DNA from: Ichthyophis bannanicus
Taxonomy: Eukaryota > Chordata > Amphibia > Gymnophiona > Ichthyophiidae
DNA length: 64,000 bases
NCBI GenBank assembly: GCA_033557465.1
Contig: CM066047.1
Location: 434,001 to 498,000, forward strand
Direction: 5' to 3'
Shown here: in pieces, positions 21,195 to 31,508 of the stretch
Position numbering within the stretch: the stretch's first letter is position 1
How the letters are laid out: each line of letters opens with the position of its first letter
Notes under the pieces: model-generated
Seen by the model: only the letters and a program-made list of their open reading frames with translations
Databases searched by the model: none
Told to the model about the DNA's origin: nothing
Translations under genes and position numbers: made by a program

Positions 21195-22968
21195 CCTTCC
21201 TCGGGAAAAAGGGCTTTTTTCCCGAGCCCTTCTTTTTTTGAAAAGGGGCAGAAGTCTTTCTGGACAGCCTTGTCCTGGTGATTTCTGCAGCCTTCTCAGT
21301 CATGGGCTTACCGAATAGGTTGTCACCTCAGCATGGGACATCGACCAACTTGTCCTGCACCCATGACTCCAGGTCTGATGACTGTAGCCAGTCCTGACGG
21401 CGTGCACCAATGCCGGCCGCTGCTACCTGGGCCGAAGCCTCGAAGTCATCATAGGCTGCTCGAGAGATAAACTTTGAGCACTCTCGGATCCCTGTAGACA
21501 AGGCTTTGAACCTCTGCAAGGGTTCCTCGGAGAGACCAACTGAGAACCCGGCAATCTCCTTTGCCAGGTCCTGTAAGTACATGTCCATGTACAGCTGGTA
21601 AGTCTGGACACGGCAAGATAGCATAGAGCCCTGGAAGCACTTTCTACCGAGGGCATCCAGGTTCCGGGCCTCCCAACCGGGAGGCACCAAGGAGTGCATC
21701 TTCTGACTCTTCAAGCATAGCATGGCCGATTCCACAACCATGGAATTGTGCGGTAGCTGCGCCTTTTGGAACCCAGGGCTCTTACGGACTCGATAAATGG
21801 AATCAACCCATTTGCTAGGAACCGACACCAAGGCCAGTGCCTCCCACATATGGAAGAGCAGCCGTTCCAGCATCGGAGAACCGGTACAGTAAAGGCTTCC
21901 TTCGGAGAAAAATCATACTGGAGGGCATAGAGCTCCTTGGCTCGAGGCTCCTCCTCGGCATCCGCAGGGAATGCCAAAACCTTGGCCATGTCCGTCACGA
22001 AGTCTGAGAACCGGGTATCCTCCGGGGGGACCTTCTCCGAGGCTCAGACTCCGGGGAGTCTGAAGGGATGCACCGTGTTTGGAAGGTGTCAGGAGACTCC
22101 TCATCCTCCGTCTCTCACGCTGACTCCTCCGAGGAGGAGTCGAGCGGCTCCGGCCATGTGGACCTCGGAGCTACCCAATGACCTCGGCCCCACACAGGAG
22201 GTCGAGGGGGACCTTGGCCGAGGATCGACTCGAGAATTGTTAGACTCGAGGATCGGCTCATCTTGGCCTCCGGGGTCGACTTAAATGTCGAGGTCCCAGT
22301 GGTCGGGGCAAATGCACCGGTCAGACTGGTGATCAGTACCCGCTGCTGTTCCATGAAGGCAGCCAAGCTGCTCTCCAAGGCCATCAGCCTGAGTCCGAGC
22401 TCAGGAGACTCATCAGCCCCCGACTCGGGCCCCTACAGCGTCGGGCCCGACATTGGTTCTCCCGGAGGAGAGTCCACGAGGACAACAGAACTTACATGAC
22501 TCGGGGACTCCGGCTCCATGCGAGGTAGTTTGAACGGCCTCTCCGACTCCGAGAGCCCGGGTCGGCGGTCAGGGCTATGCGACCTGGCCCTTGAGGACTC
22601 AGGGGCCTCCACTGATGCCGCCCTCACGAGCTTCTTCTTCCTTTTGTGCTCCCGGGTGGGAGACTCCCTCTCAGAGGAACCATGATGGCGTTCGGGGTCA
22701 GACTCCCGAGATGTCGAGGCCTCTGACGAAGTCCGGGCCAAGCCGGACGCAGACTCTGAAAAACTTCTTTCACGTTGATGCTGATGGCTCCGAAGTGCCT
22801 TTGATGACATTTTGCCGCACGGGCCACAGGCCAGTGGGTCATGGTCGGGCCTGAGGCATCGGAGGCAGCAGTCATGTGTATCGGTGAGAGACATAGGTTT
22901 CTTACACCGATCACATTATTTGAACCCGCTGGCAGCCATGGAGGGAAAAAGGGCCCCTGCAAGGTCAA
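21046..22968 (-). pseudogene. DIRS-1 gag-like ORF1
   Basis: The broken structural protein gene of the element. The N-terminus (22894 down) has a C-x2-C-x9-C-x2-C zinc-ribbon-like cluster (CLRCLRPDHDPLACGPC), then a Ser/Arg/Glu-rich stretch. The globular core (21873-21328) contains NSMVVESAM and TYQLYMDMYL and aligns by eye with the copy at 31939-33702. A basic Lys/Gln-rich tail (21303-21046) follows an in-frame TGA at 21328-21330. Frame breaks occur near 22430, 22110 and 21870. From memory, DIRS gag cores are related to the LAP2-alpha-specific domain of vertebrate TMPO; I could not check that here. Confidence 0.82.
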
Positions 22969-23164
22969 AAGACCGGGCTGCCAGTGAAAATAACAGAAAA
23001 AGCATGAACGCTAGTCACAAAGAACAAAAACCAAAAAAAGTTTCGGACTCGATACCGGTGTACCGAGCCCAGGCAGGACGGGGAACCAGCGTCGAACTGG
23101 ATAAAGAAACGCAAAAAATCGCAGAAAAAAATCTACTTTTCCCGGGTGACACGAACTACGTCCA

Positions 23165-23345
23165 TTGGGCTCCGCGGAAAAAGACTGAGCAAGATGGCAC
23201 CCTTGGGTGGGAAGGGGACCGCGCAGGCGCACTGCATTCCCAAAGGCTTTCTTTGAAAGCTGGGTAAATGCTCCGCACGGGGACTTCGTCGGTGCCAACG
23301 TCACCCATATGTGAGGACTGACTTCCTGCTTGGTCCTGGAGAAAG
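23165..23345 (-). repeat. DIRS-1 inverted terminal repeat (gag side)
   Basis: It runs from AAGACTGAGCAAGATGGCAC through CAAAGGCTTTCTTTGAAAGC and CACCCATATGTGAGGACTGA to CTTGGTCCTGGAGAAAG at 23345. It is the inverse of 17617-17803 except for its outer 40 bp. Confidence 0.92.
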
Positions 23346-23700
23346 AGCAGGGTATTTAAAGCTAAACAATAGATTTTGATGGCCAGGAGGGGTGTAAAGC
23401 TCAAGTTTTGCCTAGGATGCCAACATCTTGAACCATCTCTGGGACCGACCCTGGGAAAAAAGAGGCTCTGGAAGAATAGAGAGACAGGGAATGAGAGGAC
23501 TGTGTTAAGGATTGAAAAGTGGTAGATGCAGTAATGAGTGACGTTTGAGGACCGAATGGTAAGGAGGGGGTGTAAAATCTGAATTGATAGAGAAAAATAA
23601 ATGGAAGAAAGCTGAAAGGAAAAGATAAATGCCAGAGATATAAGGAAAGTGAAGACGACAAGAGGGAGAGAAATGTCTGATGGGCCAGAGACCATAGACA
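23346..23700. other. CSTF3 intron sequence, possible hAT remnant
   Basis: At 23405-23450 TTTTGCCTAGGATGCC...GGGACCGACCCTGGG resembles the right end of the CAGGGGCGG-type element that starts at 16389. The remainder is purine-rich and unassigned. Confidence 0.4.
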
Positions 23701-23872
23701 GTGCGTTACCGCTTACCGCTACTTTGTAAATAGTTATACAGTGTTACACAGTTAACTAGCTACAGTCTAGGGATGTTACTGTTGTAAATAGTTCCGAAGA
23801 ACATGTTCATTGTAAACCGCCTTGATAAACCTGAAAGGCGGTATATAAATAATGTCAAATAAATAAATAAAT
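23701..23872 (+). repeat. L2-like LINE 3' tail
   Basis: It ends GTAAACCGCCTTGATAAACC, GGCGGTATATAAATAATG and (AAAT)n at 23872. AGACAG occurs on both sides (23695-23700 and 23873-23878), a likely short target duplication. No coding part is left. Confidence 0.8.
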
Positions 23873-24072
23873 AAGACAGAAGAAAGCAGAAACCAGAGAC
23901 CGAGATCAACAAATTAGAGAATAAAATGGCCAGTCAACAAAGGTAGAAAAATGAATTTTATTTTCAGTTTAGCGATTGGAATATGTCAGTCTTAGGAATT
24001 TACATGTTCTATTTTTACATTTTGCATTTTACAGGGGCATATGCATCTTTTTTTCCCTGGTGTTGTACTGTC

Positions 24073-24257
24073 TGTAGGGGTGTAGCCAGGACTGACCTGG
24101 GTGGGTGATGGCCTCTCCACTTTGGCATGAGACCCATCCAGTCAGTGGCAGAAAGTTGAATGAGAGGATAACTGAAGGCAGTGTCAATATTTGCACTGTT
24201 TTATGCCCACGCATGTTAATCCCAGGCCTCGCCTAAAAATCAATTCTGGCTACACCA
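24073..24257. mobile_element. Short MITE-like element
   Basis: About 185 bp between GGGGTGTAGCCAGGAC at the left and TTCTGGCTACACCAC at the right, an imperfect inverted pair. No coding. The target duplication is not clear. Confidence 0.45.
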
Positions 24258-25330
24258 CAGATGCCCCCCAAACAGACAAAACTGTCCGCACTCCTAAAGG
24301 AGCTGGCAACTTTCCAAATAGTGTCGGAGAGCCCAACGAATGTCCAGGAGTTGCAGGAAAGGTTCTGAGTCATTACTGCCTGTTCCAGTAAACCGTGGAA
24401 GAGGAAGGCCAATAACTCCTTTGGTAGGAAAGATGGCAGTGGTAGTAACACCACTTTCTCCCTTGACATGGCAGGAACGGCTCTCGACAGGGCAAAAACT
24501 TGGGGCTCCAAAATTCTCCTGTCTGAGCAGATAGCCACCAAAGCCTGTCTTTCCGAGTACATACCATCAGTGGCTCAAAGGGCTCCTCTGTCAGCACGGA
24601 GAACACCAGATTAAGATTCCAGGGCGGCACTGTAGATCATACTGGGGGCCACACCTGGTCCATGGCCCGCAAGAATCTCAATACCTGTGGGTGTGCAATC
24701 TGTGGCACCCCTCAACCTTTCCCCTGGTGACACGTTATGCTGCAACCTGCACCCGTAGGGAATTACACATGAGTCCCTTCTGCAGCCCTGCCTGTAGAAT
24801 GACTAGAAGCTGAGGCACGGAGGCAGCTAGTGCCACAATACCGTGCTATGAATACCAGCTCACAAAGAGCCGCCAAACTTTAATGGAGGCCAGCAGAGTG
24901 GATTGCTTGCGCGCCTTCAATATCGTTGCTATTACTGAAGTCCAGTATCTGTGCCTTCTCAGTCTAGCCCCCTCAGTGGTCATGCTGTGAGGGAGAATCA
25001 ACAGGGTCTGCTGCGGATGCCACGGGCGCTCCGCTGTGGGTTTTACCCAGTCGACATACCACGGACGGCATGGCCAATCTGGTGCACTGAGTACGATGAG
25101 ACCGCTGTGTGTCTCGATGCTCTGCATAACATGCCCTATCAAGACCCACAGAGGAAAGAGAGAGCAGGCCATTTGTGGGCGTATGCTGCACCAATGCGTC
25201 GAGGCCCTCGGACCTTCTCTGTGCCTGCTGCAGAAGTGACTTGCCTTTGCCGACTGGAAGGTTGCCATCAGCTCCATGATTGGCTGAACCCAGCAGCACC
25301 TTACCTGTGTTGACACTCTCATTGAGTATC
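24258..25330 (-). pseudogene. DIRS-2 recombinase remnant
   Basis: Fragmented - strand frames. Near 24560-24640 PWNLNLVFSVL and EEPFEPL match the region just before the catalytic Arg box in the copy at 55136-55348 (SWDLNLVLGAL, APFEPL). Near 24846-24960 the frame RKQSTLLASIKVWRLFVSWYS matches the core-binding start (LRARKRSTSLAYIRVWRVFEDW) of the last DIRS-2. The H-x-x-R box and the catalytic Tyr are not present. Confidence 0.7.
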
Positions 25331-25349
25331 CCTTCTCTGGGAACCACTT

Positions 25350-25760
25350 GCATCTGGCTGAGGGAGTCTACTGTTACGCTGTCTCTGCCTGCCACATGGG
25401 CTGCCAGCCATGCATGCAGGGTGTCCCCCACCCATGCCAGTAATGGGACTCTCTTGTTGTCCACCTGTGTTCCTCCCATGTCCCCTTGTCGATTGATGTA
25501 GGCCACAGTTCATATTGTTTGAAAACACTCTGACCGTTGACCACTGTAGGAGACAGTGGAAATGCTGGAGGGCCAGGAACCCAATCCGTAACTCCAGACA
25601 ATTGACAGACCAAGAATGCCTCCTCCATTGACCAGCTTCCCTGTGCTGTCATTAGCCGTGCACCTCCCATCCAGACTGGCTGGTGGCTGTTGTCTAGGGA
25701 ACCCCCATCAGGAGTCCCCAAGGGCATCCAGGCTAATATCTTCTCCGGTCGTAGCCCCTA
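25350..25760 (-). pseudogene. DIRS-2 RNase H remnant
   Basis: Fragments of the RNase H domain: MAYINRQG (25506) and GRDSVTVDSLSQMQ correspond to VAYINRQGG and GKDNVMADFLSRVQ at 60680-60780. Several frames are needed to follow it, so it is non-functional. The following segment (LMELMATFQSAK region, 25270-25290) is conserved with the last DIRS-2. Confidence 0.72.
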
Positions 25761-26053
25761 CGACCAGTGCTGGACAAGGCAGCCACTACTGCAATGAGTG
25801 ACGTTGTGCCTACCACCAGCTCACTAATGTCCCCTGCAGAGGTCTCTCATGTGAGCCCAGGTCCAGGGACAACTTCAGTGGTCACTGCCATCGTTTCTAA
25901 TAGCTGAAAATAAGGCCAGGCTGTTGGCAACCTTGTTATGAGGAACAATCCGAGCTGCTGGTGCAGTCTGCGTGCTCGGACTGTGGGCAATTCCACTTTG
26001 CCCTGCTGTGTCCGGAACTGAGTTCCCCAGGCAGACCAGCTCCTGTCTCGACA

Positions 26054-26640
26054 CTAGGCTGCTCTTGGGCATAGATTACCCAGTCTAAACTTCAAACAAG
26101 TTCGACCATCCCCATGATTTTGGTGGAGGTGGGGGGGGGGGGGGGCAAACACCAGACCAAAAGGCAATGCAGAGAATTGAAAATGCTTCCTCTGAACCGT
26201 GCACCTTAAAAATTGCTGGTGTTTCAGCCTAATGGGCACATACAGGCTGGCTTCCGTAAGGTCCAGGGAGGTGAAGAACTCTCTTTCCCTTATGGTCACC
26301 ATCAGCAACCGCAGGGTCCCCCTGCAGAAAAACATGGCCTCCAGGGACCACACTTCACATGTTTGAGATCCAGGACGGGCCAGAAGGCTCCACCCTTTTG
26401 GGCACCATGAAATAGATGGAGTATCGTCCCGAGCCACCTTGGCTTTACGGCCCCTTCACGGCTGCCAAGTCTACAGCTCTTGTAGCCTCCCCTGGGTGTC
26501 CTGTCCTGCTCTGAACTTGTTAGAACCCCCACAGGATGACTGAAGAAAAAGCCTCTGGTAGCATTTGCTTGAAGTCGGGCACATAGTCCTCTCTGATGAC
26601 CTCCAGCAAGCACTGATTGGAGGAGACTTGGACCCCTCGC
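26054..26640 (-). pseudogene. DIRS-2 reverse transcriptase fragment
   Basis: Frame 26437-26054 shows FTSLDLTEASLYVPI (first catalytic Asp region) and FQFSALPFGLVFAP, ending just before the expected Y-L-D-D box. A poly-G/C run at 26131-26144 lies within it. The upstream frame (26613-26302) carries the preceding RT segment. Dead by frameshift and by loss of the catalytic pair. Confidence 0.78.
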
Positions 26641-28205
26641 TTCATAGTGGCTTTTTGTTTGCTGAGTGGAGGGAGAAATAAAATTCTACCTGCTCTGCGG
26701 AATCCCCAGAAAGGGCCGAAGAAACGTCCCCCTCAAAGGGGAGCAACTCTGATGGCAGGGCACCAAACAAATTGTCCTGAAGCAGCGGAGGCCCACTGCT
26801 GCCCTCAGCTTGGAGTCGCCCTGTGACCCATCTTCTGTCTATTGTCAGGGATTCCTCTAACGCCCTTAGATTCCCCCAAATCCTTCACCAACTTCTCCAA
26901 ACCAAAGCTTTCCCTTGAAAGGAAGTCTGCTCAACTGAGATTTGGAGGAATGTCCGCCGATCAAGTGCGGAGCCACCAGTAGTGACGAGCGACCACCCCT
27001 GCCACCATACCCTTAGACCATCTCCTAATGAAATCATAAAAAGGCATCTGCCATGTATGCTGCATCCGGTTCCAACTTTGCGGTCTCCTGTGGCGAACTG
27101 GGCCAACTCCCCCCCCCCCGGTTCAAACAGGAACCCCTGAGTCCAGCTCAAGCAAGCCCCTGGCACAAAGCGCCATAATATGGAGGCTTTCCAAGAGGCA
27201 GCATTAATATCGAAGGCCTGCTTCAGCGGGTTTTCTAGCGTACGATCTTGAACATCCCCGAGGGCCATACTGCCTTCCACTGGAATGGTGGTTGTCTTGA
27301 TCACTGCTGAGACCACCGTGTCCACTTTTGGCGAGCTACACAATTCCTGCTTTTGCTCTGGGAGTGGGTATAGACGCGCCATGTTCACGTGCCGTATAGA
27401 CCGCCCTCGGGAATGTTCCACTCCTCTTGTAGCCTCTGCTTGGTCAGCCGTCTGAAATAACAAGTGGGAATTGAACCCTTGTGCCCTGCTTATGGAGACA
27501 TTGCACTAACCAGTAGGTTACATCTCTCTGCTGGTTTCCTCACCACCTGGACCAGGGGATCCTTCAGGGATTCCTTCTCCTCTGGGCCCCCTGTGCCCAT
27601 GATCAATGTCCTCAAAGATTGGGTAATCAATGAGGTGAGTCCTTTGCACCTAAAGACTCTCACAATCCGTGGTTCCTGCTCCTGTGGAATCTCAGCTTCC
27701 TCTGGGTTTGAAGCTTCTGCACCAGCGCCCGGGTCCTTCGCCTCCTCGGACTGTATGGACCCTCCTTCATCCCATGGGTCCTCCTCTCCCCGCCTGCGAT
27801 GCATAGACGCCTCATACTCCTTTCCTGTGGTCACTAATGAGCCCAGCAGCCCCCACTCTCATACTGAAGGCCTTAAGCATGAGCAGGACGACTCTGGGGA
27901 GAAAGGGCCCTGCCTCTCGCCATCCAACTCTGCTGTTGTGAGGCAGAGAGGCAAGGAGCTGTGGGGTCTATAACTGCCCCTGCGGGCCAACCTTGTCCCT
28001 TCCTCTTTGGATGGGATCCTGCCACTGCACACCTCTCCTCACCTAGGTGGGAATTCATCTCCCTACTAAAGGCCACCTCCTGCCTCTCTTTGGTGGGCAC
28101 CTCTTCTGCTAGACCATTCCCCATGGAGTGTGCTTCCTCGCACCCCAGGGAGAAGCGCTCCTCTAAGGAGACCTTCCCCCTCCAGAAAAAGCATACCATG
28201 CACAT
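26641..28205 (-). pseudogene. DIRS-2 gag-like ORF1 remnant
   Basis: The segment 27463-26885 contains VDTVVSAVIKTTTIPVEGS and QDRTLENPLKQAFD. It matches the intact gag at 62110-63120 (VDAAVSAVTKKTTIPVEGS, QDRKVDGLLKQSFE). The acidic N-terminal part is seen at 27834-27490. A short tRNA-like insertion at about 27455-27530 and frameshifts break it. Confidence 0.78.
27455..27530 (-). repeat. tRNA-like SINE head fragment
   Basis: The - strand reads TAACCTACTGGTTAGTGCAA (A-box-like) and GGTTCAATTCCCACTTG (B-box-like) about 45 bp apart, as in the heads of tRNA-derived SINEs. It is about 75 bp and lacks a body or tail. It interrupts DIRS-2 gag. Confidence 0.55.
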
Positions 28206-28239
28206 AGGCCTAGCATGAATTCTCCATCATCTGCGTATG

Positions 28240-29190
28240 ATTAAAAAACTATGAGGGCTTGAGGAGGAAAGAGCAGAAACGTAAAAGGGGATTGAGTCCC
28301 TCCTTTTTTTTTTTTTTTAAATTTAATATAAGGTCTAAGTAGCCACCCCCCCCCCCCCCGACGATAAGGGGTTAAAAGGAATATAAGTACCCTGCTGATA
28401 AAGTATGAAAAAACTATTTTAAAAAAACAATAAAACATGATTGACAGAGTCCCGCGTCCACAGGAAAGGTTTAAAATCACTCCCAGCTCAGCTCTCGAGG
28501 CAAAAAACAAAATAGCCGACCAAGGGCACTGCAGACTGCCATGAGGCCACACCAAGGTCCCAGGAACTATTGGGGTGCCCCCTGACAAAGAGAAAACAAC
28601 AAAAATAGACTGTTCAACGAGAAAAATCCCCCGCCGAAGAGCCTCTGTTGGTGGTAGCAGGAATCCCCAGAGAGCAGCAACTGCCATCTCCAACAACTGC
28701 ACAGCTCCTTACCTACTCTGCTGGGTTCGGGAGCTGGCAGGACAACGAACAAGGCAAGACTTCTTTTTCTGCAAGAGAGGATCTTACCGTCTGGCTTCCT
28801 TTCTGCTTCCAGTATGCCTTAGTGTACAGCCTGTGCTTTCCTTAACTCTGCACCAGCTCAATTGGGCCTCCACCAACCGCAGCAAGTGTTGTGAAGGCCC
28901 CAAACAGGGATTCTCACAAAAGAAAAGCACTTTATTCCTTTATATATATGTTTACTTTTTTTTTTTTAACTGAACCTAGCTGAGTTCTAATCATCCTTTA
29001 GTGAGTTCCACTAAGGAGTCACGTCTCTCCAGCTGTTTGGAGACTGAAATACAGGGGGCTGGGAGGTACTACCGACTACCCTTGTAGGCTGATGTCACAG
29101 GTTAGTGACATGCTCAGTCTCCAAGCTGTTGGTGAGGCATGACAACCCCCAGGTAAAGGACTGGACTGGAAAGACGATAAGGAAATATTA
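28240..29190 (-). repeat. DIRS-2 leader and terminal region
   Basis: Non-coding 5' part of the element. It includes poly-A/C/G runs (28305-28360) and a terminal block near 29020-29190 that shares CTCTCCAGCTG, TGATGTCA and ACATGCTCAGTC with 39140-39290 and, inverted, with the left terminus at 52216-52375. Confidence 0.65.
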
Positions 29191-29249
29191 GATTCCCAGG
29201 CTACATAATTAAACTGCTACAATTTTTGCTGCATATGTGAACATCATTG

Positions 29250-29470
29250 CAAAGTTGTTGTTGTTGTTTTTTTTATTATTTAGATTTGGAATATTTTGTT
29301 TTCTTTATTCTGGGGGCAACCACCTAACTGGTGTTCTGAGTGAGGGGTCCCCCTATTCCCTGACTAGAGCTCTATGGATGCCCCTCCATTTTGGCTGTTG
29401 GAGGGGGGTGGAGGAGCACCAGCTCACATCTCGCGTCAGGCAGCAGATTGTCTTGAGCCACCCCTGAGTG
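29250..29470. repeat. hAT-like end fragment
   Basis: The right edge reads TTGAGCCACCCCTGA, the complement of a CAGGGGTGGCTC-type hAT terminus. The left edge is not defined. No coding. Confidence 0.4.
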
Positions 29471-29689
29471 GGGGCATGGAAAGAACATTGCATTTAGTAT
29501 GGGAGAGCAGTGTGGCAGTTAGCACAGGTGCACCTCATGGATGGCATTAGATGCATGTGTGTTAATTGCAGCCCACGTTATAGTTCCCATCTGTGCGGTA
29601 GCTGCCTCTGACAGTTTCAGTGGAGGCTTTGTACTTAACACATGTCCAGTGTGAAAACTAACATGTGTTAAGTGTAATAACCTAATGTA
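29471..29689. other. CSTF3 intron, nothing recognised
   Basis: Short unique-looking sequence between two repeats. Confidence 0.4.
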
Positions 29690-29880
29690 AGGGCTTTCAA
29701 CACATCCTTAGGACACACTTAGCCAGTCAGGTTTTCAGGACAGCCACAATGAATATGCATGAGAGATTTGTATACAATGGGGCAGTGCGTGCAAATCTCT
29801 CTCATGCCATATTCATTGTGGCTGTTTTGAAAATCTGACTGTCTGGGTGTACCCTGAGGAAAGGGTTTGAGAACCCCTGT
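29690..29880. repeat. Palindromic interspersed repeat
   Basis: A near-perfect inverted repeat. The left arm (TAGCCAGTCAGGTTTTCAGG, then CCACAATGAATATGCATGAG) is mirrored by the right arm (CTCATGCCATATTCATTGTGG, then GAAAATCTGACTGTCTGGGT), with a centre of about 30 bp near 29775-29800. It looks like a non-autonomous DNA transposon copy. I recall similar sequence being widespread in tetrapods, but cannot name it. Confidence 0.65.
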
Positions 29881-30263
29881 CCTAACGAGATTTAGTAAAA
29901 GGACCCCTTAATATCAACCCACTGGAAATTTCAGAAAAAAAGGTGTCCCAAATGAAATGAGTCCTTTGTCAAAAACTCATGTTGCGTGAACTTTAGTACT
30001 GTATTTGAACCTTGAGAGCTCAATGTAGAAGTGGCTGGCTTATATGTCAAATCTATGATGAAATGACATAGAATATGTCCATGCTTTCACCACTCATCTA
30101 AGGCTTTATGTAACTATAGTCCTTACTACATCTGACCTAAAAGTGGGATTCAGCAAAGTAATGCTGATATGTTATTGCTTCTAAGTGGTCTGTGAGATTC
30201 TAACCCATTTGCTCATTTTATAATATATTTTTGTATGGGGGTGTTGGTCTTTTTATTAAACAG
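29881..30263. other. CSTF3 intron 3' end
   Basis: AT-rich intron sequence leading to the acceptor GTCTTTTTATTAAACAG at 30247-30263. No repeat recognised. Confidence 0.5.
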
Positions 30264-30460
30264 TGGATGAAGCTGTGAGGCTGATTACTGGAGGCCAACC
30301 TGAATTAACAGTGGACGGCAATGGACCTTTGGATAATACCATCCTCAATAAAGCTATCAAAAGGCCAAATGAAGATTCAGATGAGGATGAAGAAAAAGGA
30401 TCTGTAGTTCCTCCTATCCATGACATATACAGAGCGCGGCAGCAAAAGAGAATCCGATGA
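30264..30460 (+). CDS. CSTF3: CSTF3 last coding exon
   Basis: The last coding exon of CstF-77. Its first two bases complete the codon begun at 10227. The frame then reads [14 protein letters not shown], the acidic cluster [11 protein letters not shown] and the terminal [17 protein letters not shown], ending in TGA at 30458-30460. The basic end and acidic cluster are strongly conserved in vertebrate CSTF3. The stretch between them and the exon start ([14 protein letters not shown]) is more variable. CSTF3 works in the nucleus in pre-mRNA cleavage and polyadenylation. The frame is intact. Confidence 0.93.
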
Positions 30461-30945
30461 AATGAGTTAAGGAGAAATGTTCTTTTTGCCACTGTGTCAC
30501 CCAATAGACATCCAGTTATTACAAACATCTTAGAAGCAAGACCATGAAGTTACTGGAGTGTCTCATTATAACATGGTTCCGTATTAAAAAAAAAAAAAGA
30601 ATGGCAGAGTTGTGGAACTTTGAAAAAAAATTGTGCTTTGAGCAAAATTAGGTTTTCAAACATGAGAATAGTTCAAAATGCACAAATAGCATTTTGTTCT
30701 TCCAGCAAGTGATTACAAACTACTCAAAGTGTTGCAAGTTCTCAACAGTTTTATTTTAAAAACTGGATGGCTTATAATTGTGAAGCATTTTTAATTCATG
30801 TTTTCTGGAAAATTCTTGTTCTTTGTTTGCTCATGTAGAGTCCTGCCTTATTGTTTTCTTCTATTTATGGCAGAATGTATGAGATCTGTTTTTGTAGTTT
30901 ACAATGGGAAACATTCCTGAAAATAAAAGGAAATCAAGAACTCAT
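30461..30945 (+). other. CSTF3: CSTF3 3' untranslated region
   Basis: AT-rich sequence after the stop with no repeat insertion, ending about 20 bases after the AATAAA at 30922-30927. Confidence 0.75.
30922..30927 (+). terminator. Poly(A) signal of CSTF3
   Basis: A canonical AATAAA (in GAAAATAAAAGG) in the only plausible position within 500 bases after the stop codon. Cleavage would be at about 30940-30950. Confidence 0.7.
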
Positions 30946-31091
30946 TTCTTTCAAACTTTATTGGCAAAAAATTGTGTAGGGAAGGGTTTGCTTTTTTAAT
31001 CCATGCCATCAAGCCACTCATATAAAAAATAATTAACAATACACATACAAGCTTAAAATGTTTCTGATTTAAAACATAACATCAAAGGTTA

Positions 31092-31508
31092 TAGCAGAAT
31101 TAGAAAAGGTACAGAGAAGAGCTATCAGAATGGTAAAGGGGATGGAAGGATACCCTTATGAACAGAGGCTAAAACGTTTACAACTCTTCAACCTGGAAAA
31201 GAGACGGCTGAGGGGAGATATGATAGAGGTCTATAAATGAATGAATGGAGTGGATCAGGTAAACCTAGATCGATTGTTTACATCATCAGACTATAGAAAG
31301 ACTAGGGGACATGCAATGAAGCTACAGTACAATCTAACCCATTTAAGACTAATAAGAGAAAATATTTTTTCATTCAACGCATAATCAAATTCTGGAATTT
31401 GTTACCAGAGGATGTAGTAAAAGCTGTTATTTTAGCTGGGTTTAAGAAAGGTTTGGACAAGTTCCTGGAGGAAAGGTCCATAAGGTGACATTTTACTTAC
31501 CAGTTAAT
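31092..31508 (+). mobile_element. CR1-like LINE 3' fragment
   Basis: The last roughly 130 codons of a CR1-clade RT frame in + orientation: [34 protein letters not shown] and FKKGLDKFLEERS can be read, with a TGA inside (at about 31238). It is cut on the right by DIRS-1 at 31509. It is the same family as the copy at 43052-43966. Confidence 0.85.

Larger units (their letters stand above)
17617..23345 (-). mobile_element. Structurally complete DIRS-1 retrotransposon
   Basis: A tyrosine-recombinase (DIRS) retrotransposon on the - strand with every structural part. Inverted terminal repeats lie at 17617-17803 and 23165-23345, and an internal complementary region at 17868-17968 matches both termini joined. 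ORF1 (gag-like) is followed by RT/RNase H and the recombinase, in that order, with overlapping frames. There is no obvious target duplication, as expected for recombinase-mediated insertion. Lesions: a stop replacing the Tyr of the RT YLDD motif, Asp to Asn in the RNase H, one stop and one frameshift in the recombinase, and several breaks in gag. Confidence 0.92.
24258..29190 (-). mobile_element. DIRS-2 element, decayed
   Basis: A second DIRS family on the - strand, distinct from DIRS-1 in protein and terminal sequence. From right to left: 5' terminal region (about 28980-29190, with ACATGCTCAGTCTCCAAGCTG), 5' leader (28240-28980), gag-like ORF1 (about 26640-28205), RT (26054-26640), RNase H (about 25350-25760) and recombinase (24258-25330). 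Many frameshifts and internal losses are present. The recombinase-side terminal repeat is missing, so the left end is truncated at the MITE. It belongs to the same family as 36190-39290 and 52216-64000. Confidence 0.82.
10228..30263 (+). other. Last CSTF3 intron (about 20 kb), largely transposons
   Basis: The interval between the penultimate and last CSTF3 exons begins GTAAGT and ends TTATTAAACAG. It holds a MITE, an inverted DIRS-1 composite, an hAT-like fragment, a complete DIRS-1 element, an L2 tail, a decayed DIRS-2 and a palindromic repeat. The DIRS protein-coding strands are mostly antisense to CSTF3. Confidence 0.85.

Noticed and set aside
9897..30460. CSTF3 retrocopy (processed pseudogene)
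   Set aside because: Exons are separated by introns with proper donors and acceptors and the frame is intact, so this is the genuine gene.
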